This document shows positions 25,453 to 33,806 of a DNA stretch of 64,000 nucleotides, piece after piece. The notes under the pieces are model-generated. The model was not told where the DNA came from, did not search any database, and worked only from the letters and a program-made list of their open reading frames with translations. The position numbers were made by a program, and so were the translations under genes. The stretch comes from Bacteroidales bacterium (lineage in GTDB: Bacteria; Bacteroidota; Bacteroidia; Bacteroidales; UBA932), in contig JAGCVJ010000011.1 of NCBI GenBank assembly GCA_017962375.1, forward strand, positions 186,001 to 250,000, read 5' to 3'. Every line of letters starts with the position of its first letter. Within the stretch, counting starts at the first letter, position 1.

Positions 25453-26558
25453 GACTGTATGTTTCTTATGGCAAGCTTTTCCTTGCCTTTTTTGCTGTAA
25501 AATACAAGGTCAAATTCTTCCAGATCGGCTGAATTGACAGGGAATTCCCAGATGGTGAGAGCAGGGTAGCTGTTGTTAGGGAGCCTCTTCTCGATATAAG
25601 AGCCGGAGGCAGGGATCTTTTGGCCGTTATGCTCCAGATAAGCCTCGGACTTTTTGAAGAACTTAGGATGCTTGTCTTTGAGAACAACAATGGTATTGTC
25701 GCCGTCCTTGATGACTGAGACAACCTCTGCCTTCTTGGAAGAGGAGTTGTACTCGGGATATAAAACAGTGTTTTGGGAATCAAGCAGACCTTCAGACCAT
25801 TTCAGGAAGATGGGGTTGTCGCTGAGGAACTGCTCGGAACAGTCTGTCTCATTTCCCAGGAAACCCACAGAGGCAAATGCAAGGTATGGCATGATGGCGT
25901 CTGTTACAGCGGCAGAACGGAAATCTGTTGCAACGGTTTTCCATAAAGTATCTCCGGCCAGGGAAACTCCTTCAATAATCATTGAGAAAGAATGATCGGA
26001 TACACGAACCGGCTGCAAATAAGTTTTTTTGCCGGCAGAGCCAAAGGAATTCTGATAATAAGGGAGGTTAGGGTTGTCTATGCTTGATCTGCCGGAGGCG
26101 CTTCCGTACCGGTCTCCCCTGTAAACATCAAAACCACCCAGGTTCTTGGTGCTGTATGTGGAGTGTTTTAATTCTTGATAGATAGTTCTCCTGCTTCTGT
26201 CTCTGGCAAATTTGACATTTATCAGAACGTCTGCCGAGTTTTTGTCATAAGTTCTTCTGCCGCCTTGAAGGTTTAACGCTTTTTCAATATAAGAAGCATG
26301 GCTTGAGATTTTTGAAGTATCGGTTGCCTTTTCCGGATAGACTATGTAGTACGATTTATTTTCCATAGAATATTCTCCGGATGAAAGGACATCCACAATA
26401 AACCGGGCAGCCGCAGGTCCTTTGCGGGTGGTGTCGCTCATCATCCTCTGGGCCATGCGGTTTACCATTTTGATTCGATAGTCTATCCCTTGCCCCAAAC
26501 AAAGAGTGGATGCGAGCAGAAACACAAAAGCGCTTGTTGCAAATCGTTTCATCTTCAT
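25449..26558 (-). CDS. Secreted protein, member 3 of a three-paralog family
   Basis: 369 residues from the ATG at 26558 (MKMKRFATSAFVFLLASTLC, signal peptide); the frame is open upstream, but that part is the duplicated terminator/promoter stretch. Shares with its paralogs the motif GEYSMENKSYYIVY, the helix IEKALNLQGG, the strand SADVLINVKF and the C-terminus EFDLVFYSKKGKEKLAIRNI. Starts inside the 285-bp direct repeat. Function unknown; probably an envelope protein acting with the TonB-like protein encoded by the overlapping downstream gene. Confidence 0.65.
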   Translation of the reverse strand: MKMKRFATSAFVFLLASTLCLGQGIDYRIKMVNRMAQRMMSDTTRKGPAAARFIVDVLSSGEYSMENKSYYIVYPEKATDTSKISSHASYIEKALNLQGGRRTYDKNSADVLINVKFARDRSRRTIYQELKHSTYSTKNLGGFDVYRGDRYGSASGRSSIDNPNLPYYQNSFGSAGKKTYLQPVRVSDHSFSMIIEGVSLAGDTLWKTVATDFRSAAVTDAIMPYLAFASVGFLGNETDCSEQFLSDNPIFLKWSEGLLDSQNTVLYPEYNSSSKKAEVVSVIKDGDNTIVVLKDKHPKFFKKSEAYLEHNGQKIPASGSYIEKRLPNNSYPALTIWEFPVNSADLEEFDLVFYSKKGKEKLAIRNIQS

Positions 26559-26835
26559 TTGTTTTTTGTTCGCCGAATGCAATATAATGAAAAGAATTTT
26601 AAAATGAAAGATTTTGCTTTTTTTTTCTAAAAATTTTGAATTTGAAGGGCTGAATTGTTTGCGTTGTGAAACAAGGTAGTTGCAAAATTGAAATTTATTA
26701 AATAAAGAAGCACCCTGCAATGAAAATGCAAGGTGCTTCTTGTCTTGAAGTAATAATGTATTACTTTACAACCACTCTCTTTACTCGTCTGGCAATGGAG
26801 GTGTAGACCTCGTAAGGGATGGTCTGGAGAACCTT
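26548..26835. repeat. 285-bp direct repeat, copy 2 (native alr 3' end)
   Basis: Counterpart of 22802-23087. This copy contains the 3' end of the intact alr gene, its terminator, and the 5' end of the third paralog, so it is probably the original arrangement. Confidence 0.9.
26700..26738 (-). terminator. Terminator of the alr operon
   Basis: AAGCACC..TGCA (26708-26719) pairs with TGCA..GGTGCTT (26727-26738) around a short loop; on the minus strand the stem is followed by CTTTATTT. It lies 23 bp past the alr stop. Confidence 0.8.
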
Positions 26836-27867
26836 GGCCTGGTCGATGGCGGTCGGCTTGTCGCCGAAGACGGTTACAATGTCTCCAACTTTGACATCCT
26901 TTACAGAGGTTACGTCTATCATGCACATATCCATGCAGATATTGCCGATGGTTGGAACCAGCTTGCCGTTCACGCAGAACTTGGTGGCTCCTCTGCCGAA
27001 GTGGCGGTTGATGCCGTCTGCATATCCAAGAGGCAGGGTGGCAATCTTTGAAGGTCTGGTGATCTTGCCGTGGCGGCCGTAGCCAACAGTGCCGTCTTCA
27101 GGAGTGAGCTCCTTAATCTGGAGGATGCGGCACTTGAGGCTGGCAACAGGCATAACGTTCTTCTGGTTGACAGCGCTTACGCCGTAGATGCCGATGCCCA
27201 GCCTGCACATATCTTTCTGGAACTGGGAGAAGCGCTCGATTCCGGCAGAGTTGAGGATATGGTGGATAGGATGATATCCTATTGCCTGGTCTATCTGCGG
27301 AGCCATCTTGTCGTAGAGGGCAATTTGTCCGAGAGTGAACTTGTCCCACTTCTTCTCGTCAGAAGCGGCAAGGTGGGAGTAGATGCTCTGGACCTTGATC
27401 TCCTTGTGGGCCTTGAGGAACTTGATCAGTTCAGGAAGCTCCTTTTCCATAAAGCCCAGGCGGTGCATGCCGGTGTCGAGCTTGATGTGCACAGGATAAG
27501 TGTCAACGCCCATCTTCTTGAGGACAGAGTCAAACTTCTTCAGGGAGTAGAGGTTAGGGATGCCCGGCTCCAGGCCGTTCTCTATGATTTCCTTGTAGTA
27601 GTCAGTTCCGGTGGTAAGCACTATGATAGGGGTGTTGATGCCGCCTTCGCGGAGCTCAATGCCTTCTATCGGATGGGCAACGGCAAAGTAGTCTGCCCCT
27701 GCCTTTTCCATTAATTTTGCAAAATCCACTGCCCCATGGCCGTAAGAATTGGCTTTGATGAGGATCAGAAGCTTGGTTTCCTTCTTGAGGTAGCTTCTGA
27801 AATACTTGAAGTTATGGAGAGCAGCCTTGGTGCTTATCTCCATCTGTGCAAATGTCTCTTTTTCCAT
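26761..27867 (-). CDS. alr: Alanine racemase
   Basis: 368 residues. Converts L- to D-alanine for peptidoglycan, using PLP in the cytoplasm. The PLP lysine is in LILIKANSYGHG near residue 38 (usual motif KANAYGHG). Barrel and beta domains are complete, with GRHGKITRPSKIATLPLGYA, a GNICMDMCMIDVT loop and the C-terminus YEVYTSIARRVKRVVV. Start is 20 bp after the epimerase stop, so it is probably the last gene of the sugar-transfer operon. Two fragments of it appear in the mosaic at 23013-23110. Confidence 0.95.
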   Translation of the reverse strand: MEKETFAQMEISTKAALHNFKYFRSYLKKETKLLILIKANSYGHGAVDFAKLMEKAGADYFAVAHPIEGIELREGGINTPIIVLTTGTDYYKEIIENGLEPGIPNLYSLKKFDSVLKKMGVDTYPVHIKLDTGMHRLGFMEKELPELIKFLKAHKEIKVQSIYSHLAASDEKKWDKFTLGQIALYDKMAPQIDQAIGYHPIHHILNSAGIERFSQFQKDMCRLGIGIYGVSAVNQKNVMPVASLKCRILQIKELTPEDGTVGYGRHGKITRPSKIATLPLGYADGINRHFGRGATKFCVNGKLVPTIGNICMDMCMIDVTSVKDVKVGDIVTVFGDKPTAIDQAKVLQTIPYEVYTSIARRVKRVVVK

Positions 27868-27887
27868 TTTATGATATTTAAGACCTT

Positions 27888-28865
27888 TTAATTTGTTCCG
27901 TAAAAATCTTTGTACCAGTTATAGAACTCGGCGATGCCTTTTTCAAGAGGAGTGTTAGGGCGGAAGGCATAGTCTTCTTCCAGGGCCAAAGTGGATGCAA
28001 ATGTAGTGTAAACATCGCCTGGTTGCATTCCCTTCATCACTTTTTTCGCCTTCTTTCCGGCTGTTTTCTCTATAGTCCTGATGAAGTCCATAAGGCCTAC
28101 TGGACGGCTGTTTCCGATGTTGTAGACAGGGCGCTTGGACTTGTTCGGACCCTCGATGACGGAAACTATTCCTTTTACAATGTCGTCTATGTAGCTGAAG
28201 TCTCGGCTCAGGTTGCCTTTGTTATAGACATCTATAGGCTCATCGCTGAGGATTTTCTTCATGAACTTGAAAGGAGCCATGTCAGGCCTTCCCCAAGGGC
28301 CGTAGACTGTGAAGAACCTCAGGCCGGTTGCCGGAAGGTTTCTCTGGTGAGTATAGACGTGGGCCATCAGCTCGTTGGATTTTTTGGTGGCGGCATAGAG
28401 GCTCTGAGGATCGTCAGTGCGGTCTTCCTCTTCAAACGGAACCTTGGCGTTGTTGCCGTAAACGCTTGAGGAACTAGCATATACAAGATGCTTTACTTTG
28501 TACTTGCAGCAGAGTTCCAGTATGTTGAAAAAGCCGATGATGTTGCAGCGGATGTAGCTTGCCGGATTCTCAAACGAGTATCTGACGCCGGCCTGGGCCG
28601 CAAGGTTGCAGACCTTGTCGAATTTGTGAGCCTTGAAGATTTTTTCCATAGCGCTGAGGTCAGCGATGTCTTTCTCGGAGAATGAGAACTTGCCCTTTGC
28701 GGTCTTGGCGCATTTTCTTACCCACGAGAGCCTGGCCTTTTTCAGGCTAGGGTCGTAGTAGGAGTTCATGTTGTCCACTCCAACAACGTTATGGCCTCTT
28801 CTGAGAAGTTCAACTGCCGTGTGCGAGCCTATGAAGCCCGCTGCTCCTGTCAATAATATATTCAT
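27888..28865 (-). CDS. NAD-dependent nucleotide-sugar epimerase, UDP-glucuronate 4-epimerase-like
   Basis: 325 residues, an extended short-chain dehydrogenase. The NAD-binding motif TGAAGFIGSH is at the N-terminus, followed by VDNMNSYYDPSLKKARL, a stretch typical of UDP-glucuronate 4-epimerases. The catalytic pair is in SLYAATKKSNE (YxxxK), and RFFTVYGPWGRPDMA is also family-typical. It would make UDP-galacturonate from UDP-glucuronate. Its ATG overlaps the stop of the ArnT-like gene by 4 bp. Exact substrate is inferred; a GalE-like or CapI-like role is possible. Confidence 0.85.
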   Translation of the reverse strand: MNILLTGAAGFIGSHTAVELLRRGHNVVGVDNMNSYYDPSLKKARLSWVRKCAKTAKGKFSFSEKDIADLSAMEKIFKAHKFDKVCNLAAQAGVRYSFENPASYIRCNIIGFFNILELCCKYKVKHLVYASSSSVYGNNAKVPFEEEDRTDDPQSLYAATKKSNELMAHVYTHQRNLPATGLRFFTVYGPWGRPDMAPFKFMKKILSDEPIDVYNKGNLSRDFSYIDDIVKGIVSVIEGPNKSKRPVYNIGNSRPVGLMDFIRTIEKTAGKKAKKVMKGMQPGDVYTTFASTLALEEDYAFRPNTPLEKGIAEFYNWYKDFYGTN

Positions 28866-30517
28866 TGCTCTGTCTTTTTTTCTTCTATGTTCCAGTCTTT
28901 TTCCACGGAGAAATCCGCATAGCAGACATTGTCGCCGAGCTTTACATAATTCTTGCCTTCAAGAACGCTCCTTAGGGTGGAGTCTTTCTTGAGCCTCCTT
29001 TCCTTGAAGAAGAGGATTCCTTCAAACGAGCTGAGCTGCTCTTTGCTAATCTCTCTGATAAACAAGCCTTCCTGCTTGAAGTAATAGTCCATGTTCGGAG
29101 CCGCGCTGAAGTCGTAGTAAAGCAGCGGGCTGTCTTTTTCCTGAGATATCTTTATGGCCTCCAGGCATCCGTCTTTAACTCCGGTTGTCTTGTTGATTTC
29201 CTTCATGGAGAAACTGCCCAGGAATATGGTAACGAAGATGGAAGCCGAAATGATTGAAATTGCCAGCGGAGTATGCTTGTCTTTCAGGGCCTTGAGGCCA
29301 AGCAGCCCGCCCAGGACCATAGGGAGGAGAATCACCCAGAAAGGAGCCCAGAGCTCTGGAATCGAGCCGGCAATTTTTTCAGGAATGATGAACTTCTTGA
29401 AAATGGAGGCAATGCCAATCGCGATGAATATCCAGGCAATGGCCGCCACAATTCCCTTGACAAGCTTGTCATCCTTGAAATAAGGCAGCAGAAGAGCTCC
29501 GGCATAGATGAAGAACGGAATGGCCGGGAGCAGATATATCGCGATTTTGGAACTTACAAGAGACAGCATCACCAGGATGGTCAGGGCAGTGACAATCATA
29601 AGCTTGATCCTGATGCCGCCCAGATAGTGCTTTCTCCATCCTTTGATTATCAGAACCACGCACAGAAGGCTCCAGACGGCGGCTATCCACCAGTATCCTG
29701 CAAGGTAATACCAGAACGGGGCCTTGTGATGGAAGGAGTTAACGCCGCGGTCCACCGTCTGGTGGAACAGCAGGTTGTTAAGGTAGCTCTTGCCGCCTTC
29801 AAGATAGACTCCCGTCCACCAGAGGGCGCACAAGACAATAAGTATGGCCCAGAATCTCCAGCCCAGATATCTTCCTATGCGAAGTTCCCTGTCGCTGATA
29901 AGGAAAACGATTATGCAGATAACAGGAGCAAGAAAACCTACAGCTCCCTTGGAGAAGATGGCCAGGAAGACATATAACGGAAGCAGCAGCCTGTCTCTCT
30001 TGAACATCTTAGCCTCGTGGGTTTTCTCGCCCGCCTTGGCTTCCCTGGCTCCCTTCTTGTTGGCGTACATCTTGCCGAAGGTGTACATTGCCAGCACTAT
30101 GAACATGCACATAAGCATATCCATTCTCAAAACGATTGAGGCGGCCAGGAACATTACGCTCGAATGCATCATCATAAGAGCTGCGGAACTCTCTTCGCCG
30201 TCCAGCTTTTCCTCTGTCCAGCGGTCCATTATCCAGCCGGTTACAAAAGCCGGAACCAGGCTCAGCAGGGCGCTAAGAAGGAACATGGAGTGGCATCCGA
30301 AAACCTTTTTCAGAAGCATCGCGAACCAGAAATACAGAGGCGGCTTGTCGGCGTATGGCACTCCGTGGTCATAGAAAGTGATGAAATTGCCGTTAGTGAG
30401 AGCGTCGTCCACAATGTTCAGGTACCTCAGCTCGTTGGCGGGGGTGAACTCCCTGAGAATCATCAGAGGAAGCAGCATCGCGAAGATGAAAAGGAATATG
30501 ACAGTTCTTCTTTTCAT
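28862..30517 (-). CDS. ArnT-like GT-C lipid-linked sugar transferase
   Basis: 551 residues. An inner-membrane glycosyltransferase of the ArnT/PMT group. It starts with a membrane helix, then the first periplasmic loop with EFTPANELRYLNIVDDAL (acidic motif before RY) and PYADKPPLYFWFAML, typical of ArnT enzymes. About ten further hydrophobic segments and a C-terminal periplasmic domain follow. Such enzymes transfer a sugar from a polyprenyl phosphate to lipid A or a protein. It overlaps both neighbours by 4 bp. The absence of ArnA/B/D-like genes argues against aminoarabinose. Confidence 0.85.
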   Translation of the reverse strand: MKRRTVIFLFIFAMLLPLMILREFTPANELRYLNIVDDALTNGNFITFYDHGVPYADKPPLYFWFAMLLKKVFGCHSMFLLSALLSLVPAFVTGWIMDRWTEEKLDGEESSAALMMMHSSVMFLAASIVLRMDMLMCMFIVLAMYTFGKMYANKKGAREAKAGEKTHEAKMFKRDRLLLPLYVFLAIFSKGAVGFLAPVICIIVFLISDRELRIGRYLGWRFWAILIVLCALWWTGVYLEGGKSYLNNLLFHQTVDRGVNSFHHKAPFWYYLAGYWWIAAVWSLLCVVLIIKGWRKHYLGGIRIKLMIVTALTILVMLSLVSSKIAIYLLPAIPFFIYAGALLLPYFKDDKLVKGIVAAIAWIFIAIGIASIFKKFIIPEKIAGSIPELWAPFWVILLPMVLGGLLGLKALKDKHTPLAISIISASIFVTIFLGSFSMKEINKTTGVKDGCLEAIKISQEKDSPLLYYDFSAAPNMDYYFKQEGLFIREISKEQLSSFEGILFFKERRLKKDSTLRSVLEGKNYVKLGDNVCYADFSVEKDWNIEEKKTEQ

Positions 30518-31230
30518 TCCTCAGATGCCGGTTTTTCAGATTCTTCAAGCTCTCTTTTTTTCTGCTTGTGGAGAATCATCAGGTTCCTTGTGTATGAGAT
30601 GAATCCGGTGGCCTGGCCGAGAGCCAGCACGGGATCTTTCCTTATGATTGCGTAAGAAACTATGCAGGCGCTGCCTACAAGGCTGATTATCCAGAAGCCG
30701 GCAGGCAGGAAGCTCTCGTTCCTCTTCTTGGAGTAGAAGAACTGGTACACGAATCTCAGGGTGAAGATTATCTGCCCCAGAGAGCCGTAGATGACAAGCC
30801 ACATAGGGATGCTGCTGTTGTGGAAAACCTGCTGCTTGAACCCTTCCAGATCGGTCAGGATATAGCCGATGCCCACTACGGGAGTTATCAGAAGGAGTGT
30901 CAGAAGAGGAGCTTTCCACCAGCGGCTGGACTTTGAACCTTCCGTCCGGCCGTCGTTTGCCATGCTCCAGGCTCCCTTGATTTTCAGGTTCCACATATAG
31001 ATGTAGTAGGAAATCACCTGGCCGAACATAATGGCAAAGTCGTTTCTGAGCCATCCGTATATGAAAAACAGGTAGGAAGCCAGCAGGCTGAGCACCCAGA
31101 AGATGGTAGGGGACACCACCTTCTTCTTCCTCTCGGACATTATCCACTGGACCAGTATTCTGGCGGAGAAAAGCCCCTGCGCCAGAAACCCGATTCCGAA
31201 TATGATCCATTGGCTAAGTGTCCTCTCCAT
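30514..31230 (-). CDS. Membrane protein with two LAB_N domains
   Basis: 238 residues. Two tandem copies of the lipid-A-disaccharide-synthase N-terminal (LAB_N) domain, each with about three membrane helices: residues 7-80 (GFLAQGLFSARILVQWI, FFIYGWLRNDF) and 148-225 (YGSLGQIIFTLRFVYQF, IIRKDPVLALGQATGF). Despite the name, LAB_N has no synthase activity; it is often found beside polyprenyl-phosphate sugar transferases and may act as a flippase or partner. It is placed between the GT2 and ArnT-like genes, 9 bp after the former and overlapping the latter by 4 bp. Confidence 0.82.
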   Translation of the reverse strand: MERTLSQWIIFGIGFLAQGLFSARILVQWIMSERKKKVVSPTIFWVLSLLASYLFFIYGWLRNDFAIMFGQVISYYIYMWNLKIKGAWSMANDGRTEGSKSSRWWKAPLLTLLLITPVVGIGYILTDLEGFKQQVFHNSSIPMWLVIYGSLGQIIFTLRFVYQFFYSKKRNESFLPAGFWIISLVGSACIVSYAIIRKDPVLALGQATGFISYTRNLMILHKQKKRELEESEKPASEE

Positions 31231-31239
31231 GGGCGGATC

Positions 31240-31974
31240 TTATAAGTTATTGTCTTTGAAAGAGTAGTTGATGTATCGCTTTTTCATCCAGCGATAGGCG
31301 AAGCAGTCTTTCATAGGGCCGATGAGCCTGTTCCAGACATTGTATTTGCTCACTCCCGCAACTCTCGGGAAATGCCTTACCGGAACCTGCTTCATCTTTC
31401 CTCCGTCCTGAAGCTGGATCAGGGCCGGGAAGAAGCGGTGCATGCCGGTGAACATAGGAACCCTCTTGGCATAGTCTGTATGCAGGATTTTCAGCGGGCA
31501 GCCGGTGTCGGTGGCTCCGTCGTGGGTGAACATCTTGCGGAAGCCGTTGGCAAACCTGCTCTGGAAATTCTTCCAGGCGGAGTCTTTGCGGTTGGCCCTG
31601 ATGCCCATAACAAGCGGGTACTCGTCGGCGTAAGGGAGAAGCAGGTCAAAGTCCTCGGGAGTGGTCTGAAGGTCCGCGTCTATGTATCCTACAAGAGGGG
31701 AGAACGTGTTGTCGAACCCGGCCTTGATGGCTCCGCTGAGCCCGGTTCTCTTCTCCAGAGACAGGTAGTAGAAATTCTTTCTGGAAGCACATTCTTCCTT
31801 GATCATTTCCAGAGACTTGTCCGCGCTGCCGTCGTTGACGAAAAGCACGCAGGCGCTCTTGTCTTCAGAAGAATTGATGTACTTGTCAAGAGTGTCGGCA
31901 AGCCTTCTGATATTTCCCTCTTCGTTGAATACGGGAGATATTATCGTGAGTCTGTAATTTGCGGTCTTGTTCAT
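31240..31974 (-). CDS. GT2 polyprenyl-phosphate sugar transferase (DPM1/ArnC-like)
   Basis: 244 residues from the ATG at 31974; the frame is open further upstream, but that stretch adjoins a terminator. A soluble GT-A glycosyltransferase: TIISPVFNEEGNIRRL at the start, VLFVNDGSADKS, then GYIDADLQTTPEDF with the DxD metal site and GCPLKILHTDYAKR. It transfers a sugar from a nucleotide to undecaprenyl phosphate. No C-terminal membrane helices are present, unlike ArnC; the LAB_N partner may supply the membrane part. First gene of the five-gene operon ending at alr. Confidence 0.85.
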   Translation of the reverse strand: MNKTANYRLTIISPVFNEEGNIRRLADTLDKYINSSEDKSACVLFVNDGSADKSLEMIKEECASRKNFYYLSLEKRTGLSGAIKAGFDNTFSPLVGYIDADLQTTPEDFDLLLPYADEYPLVMGIRANRKDSAWKNFQSRFANGFRKMFTHDGATDTGCPLKILHTDYAKRVPMFTGMHRFFPALIQLQDGGKMKQVPVRHFPRVAGVSKYNVWNRLIGPMKDCFAYRWMKKRYINYSFKDNNL

Positions 31975-32020
31975 AACCCACAAATTTAAGAAAAAACTGC
32001 AATTAGAAAGATTTGAGATG

Positions 32021-32056
32021 AAAAAAGGGATGACCAAAATAATTTGGCCATCCCCC
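32021..32056 (-). terminator. Terminator of the histone-like gene
   Basis: GGGATGACCAAA (32027-32038) pairs with TTTGGCCATCCC (32043-32054), one mismatch; on the minus strand the stem ends in CCCTTTTTT. It separates the histone-like gene from the sugar-transfer operon. Confidence 0.8.
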
Positions 32057-32079
32057 TTACTTTTGTTCAGTTCAGCTGA

Positions 32080-32256
32080 TTATTTCTTGGCAGCCTCTAC
32101 AGAAGCCTTTCTGAAATCTTTCATCAGTTTGCAGATTTCCAGAGCAGCCTTTCTTGCGCGTGTTCCAGCAGCCTTGTTACCCTTTACGATCTGTGCTTCA
32201 GCGTCCTTGTTGAAAGCCTCGAACTGAGCCTGAATTTTAGCAAATAATTTCTCCAT
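32080..32256 (-). CDS. Histone H1/Hc1-like DNA-binding protein
   Basis: 58 residues, Lys/Ala-rich and entirely helical: MEKLFAKIQAQFEAFNKDAE, then IVKGNKAAGTRARKAALEI and a C-terminus FRKASVEAAKK. This matches the short Hc1-like proteins found across Bacteroidota, which bind DNA and may compact the nucleoid. It has its own terminator and an AT-rich upstream region (32257-32340). Confidence 0.85.
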   Translation of the reverse strand: MEKLFAKIQAQFEAFNKDAEAQIVKGNKAAGTRARKAALEICKLMKDFRKASVEAAKK

Positions 32257-32356
32257 AATTATAACTTTAAAAAATTAATTATTGTAGTTGAAGTATTCGT
32301 TTTGCGAACATAAAAATAGCAAGTTTTCTTATAATAACCAAAAAAATCCGCTCTTT

Positions 32357-33712
32357 TTAGTGTTTTTTCACATATGCGCCCTTGAAACCGTCGTCAAGAT
32401 GAATGATTCCCGGAACTCTTGACCAGGACTTGGTCATGGCCTTTTCCGGAAGCCCCGGATACTTTCCTGAGGCGATGTAAAGCAGGCAGGCCTTGATAAG
32501 GTCTTCTTCTCCTGAGAAATCGTGGTAGAGGTCGTCATATCTCTTGTTTGTCGGAGCTATTCCATTGTCATAATCTGCCTTGCCCTCGCTGTTTACGCAG
32601 TAGAAGCAAATCGGCAGGAATGCGTATTCAATGTCTTTCTCAGCCACTTTCTGAGGATAGAGGAACACATACATTCCGTTAGGCTTTCCGTGAGTCTGGA
32701 GTCCAACAGTCTGAACGTCCATATAAGGACGGAGGCAGTTGATCATGGACTCTGAAGCGGAGGCCGTGCCGTCTCCCGTGATTATGAACAGTCGGCCAAG
32801 GTCAAAGGAGTTGGCGCTGCGTTTGATGTTGTAGCTGTGGTCTTCCTTCCTGTTTGCCAGGTTATGTTCCAATGTCACAAACACTTTGCCGTCCGCTGAG
32901 GCTGGGGCCAGCAGGCTGGCTATGTCTGCGCAAAGGTCAAGGTCTCCTCCGCCATTGTACCTGAGGTCGAGAATCAGGTCTGTAATGCCGTCGGACTTCA
33001 TTTGCTGGAGAGCGGAAACAATTTCGTTCTTCATTGAGGAACTGAAAGAGGTGTAGAGGATGTATCCTACCTTGGCTCCCTTGGACAGCTTGTCGCAGTC
33101 TGCAGCGGTGAAGACTTTTGCCAGTGCAACGGAATTGCTCTGGAAAGATGACTGGTTGAGGTTCAGCTCCACCACATCTCCGCTCGGCTTCTTGAAAGTG
33201 AACTTGTTGGACGTCTTGTAGATTTCATCGTAGAAATGGTCGTTCCGGATAAGGGTTTCCACGTCGGTTCCGTTAATCTTGGTCAGCTGGCATCCTCTTG
33301 TTATGCCTGCCTTAGCCAGCGGGGAGTTCTTGTCCACGTATCTGATGTAGACGTCATAGTCTCCGAAATAGTCTATAGGCTGGGCTATGTGGAATCCGTA
33401 TGAAGTGGAAATGCCCGTTTCCATTGAGTTGTAGCTCTGGCCGTTCATCATCCAGCTCCAGCGGTCTTTTTTCACAAGCAGGGCGTTGAAGTAGTTTTCC
33501 ACGCTCTTTCCCTTCTTTTCAACCGATGAAGGCATTTGGTCCGCCCAGTAGTAGTACTGCTTCATGGCTTGGTCTATAAATGTCTTGACCTGCAGAGAGT
33601 CGGCGTCTTTCTTGCCGCCTGAGCCAGACTTTGAACAAGAAGTGAATGCAACTGACAGTGCCACAAAAGCCAGAACAAGCGCATAGGCTGCACCTTTAGT
33701 TATTTTTCTCAT
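32357..33712 (-). CDS. S41 family peptidase (CtpA-like) lipoprotein
   Basis: 451 residues. Lipoprotein signal ending SVAFTSCSKSG, Cys at about 26. A PDZ domain (DKNSPLAKAGITRGCQLTKI) near residues 125-190 feeds the S41 catalytic domain: LDLRYNGGGDLDL, then the serine motif GDGTASASESMI and GLQTHGKPNG. These proteases cleave C-terminal tails in the periplasm; the catalytic Ser is present, and the Lys is expected in the later strand. The C-terminal 60 residues have no recognised domain. Divergent from the symporter gene. Confidence 0.88.
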   Translation of the reverse strand: MRKITKGAAYALVLAFVALSVAFTSCSKSGSGGKKDADSLQVKTFIDQAMKQYYYWADQMPSSVEKKGKSVENYFNALLVKKDRWSWMMNGQSYNSMETGISTSYGFHIAQPIDYFGDYDVYIRYVDKNSPLAKAGITRGCQLTKINGTDVETLIRNDHFYDEIYKTSNKFTFKKPSGDVVELNLNQSSFQSNSVALAKVFTAADCDKLSKGAKVGYILYTSFSSSMKNEIVSALQQMKSDGITDLILDLRYNGGGDLDLCADIASLLAPASADGKVFVTLEHNLANRKEDHSYNIKRSANSFDLGRLFIITGDGTASASESMINCLRPYMDVQTVGLQTHGKPNGMYVFLYPQKVAEKDIEYAFLPICFYCVNSEGKADYDNGIAPTNKRYDDLYHDFSGEEDLIKACLLYIASGKYPGLPEKAMTKSWSRVPGIIHLDDGFKGAYVKKH

Positions 33713-33806
33713 AACCGAATATTTTAATCAAACCGTTAAATTGTACTGCAATAATGGAGCCAGCGTACAACAAAGCAAAAATACAGATTTTTTGTTAAAT
33801 TTGTTG

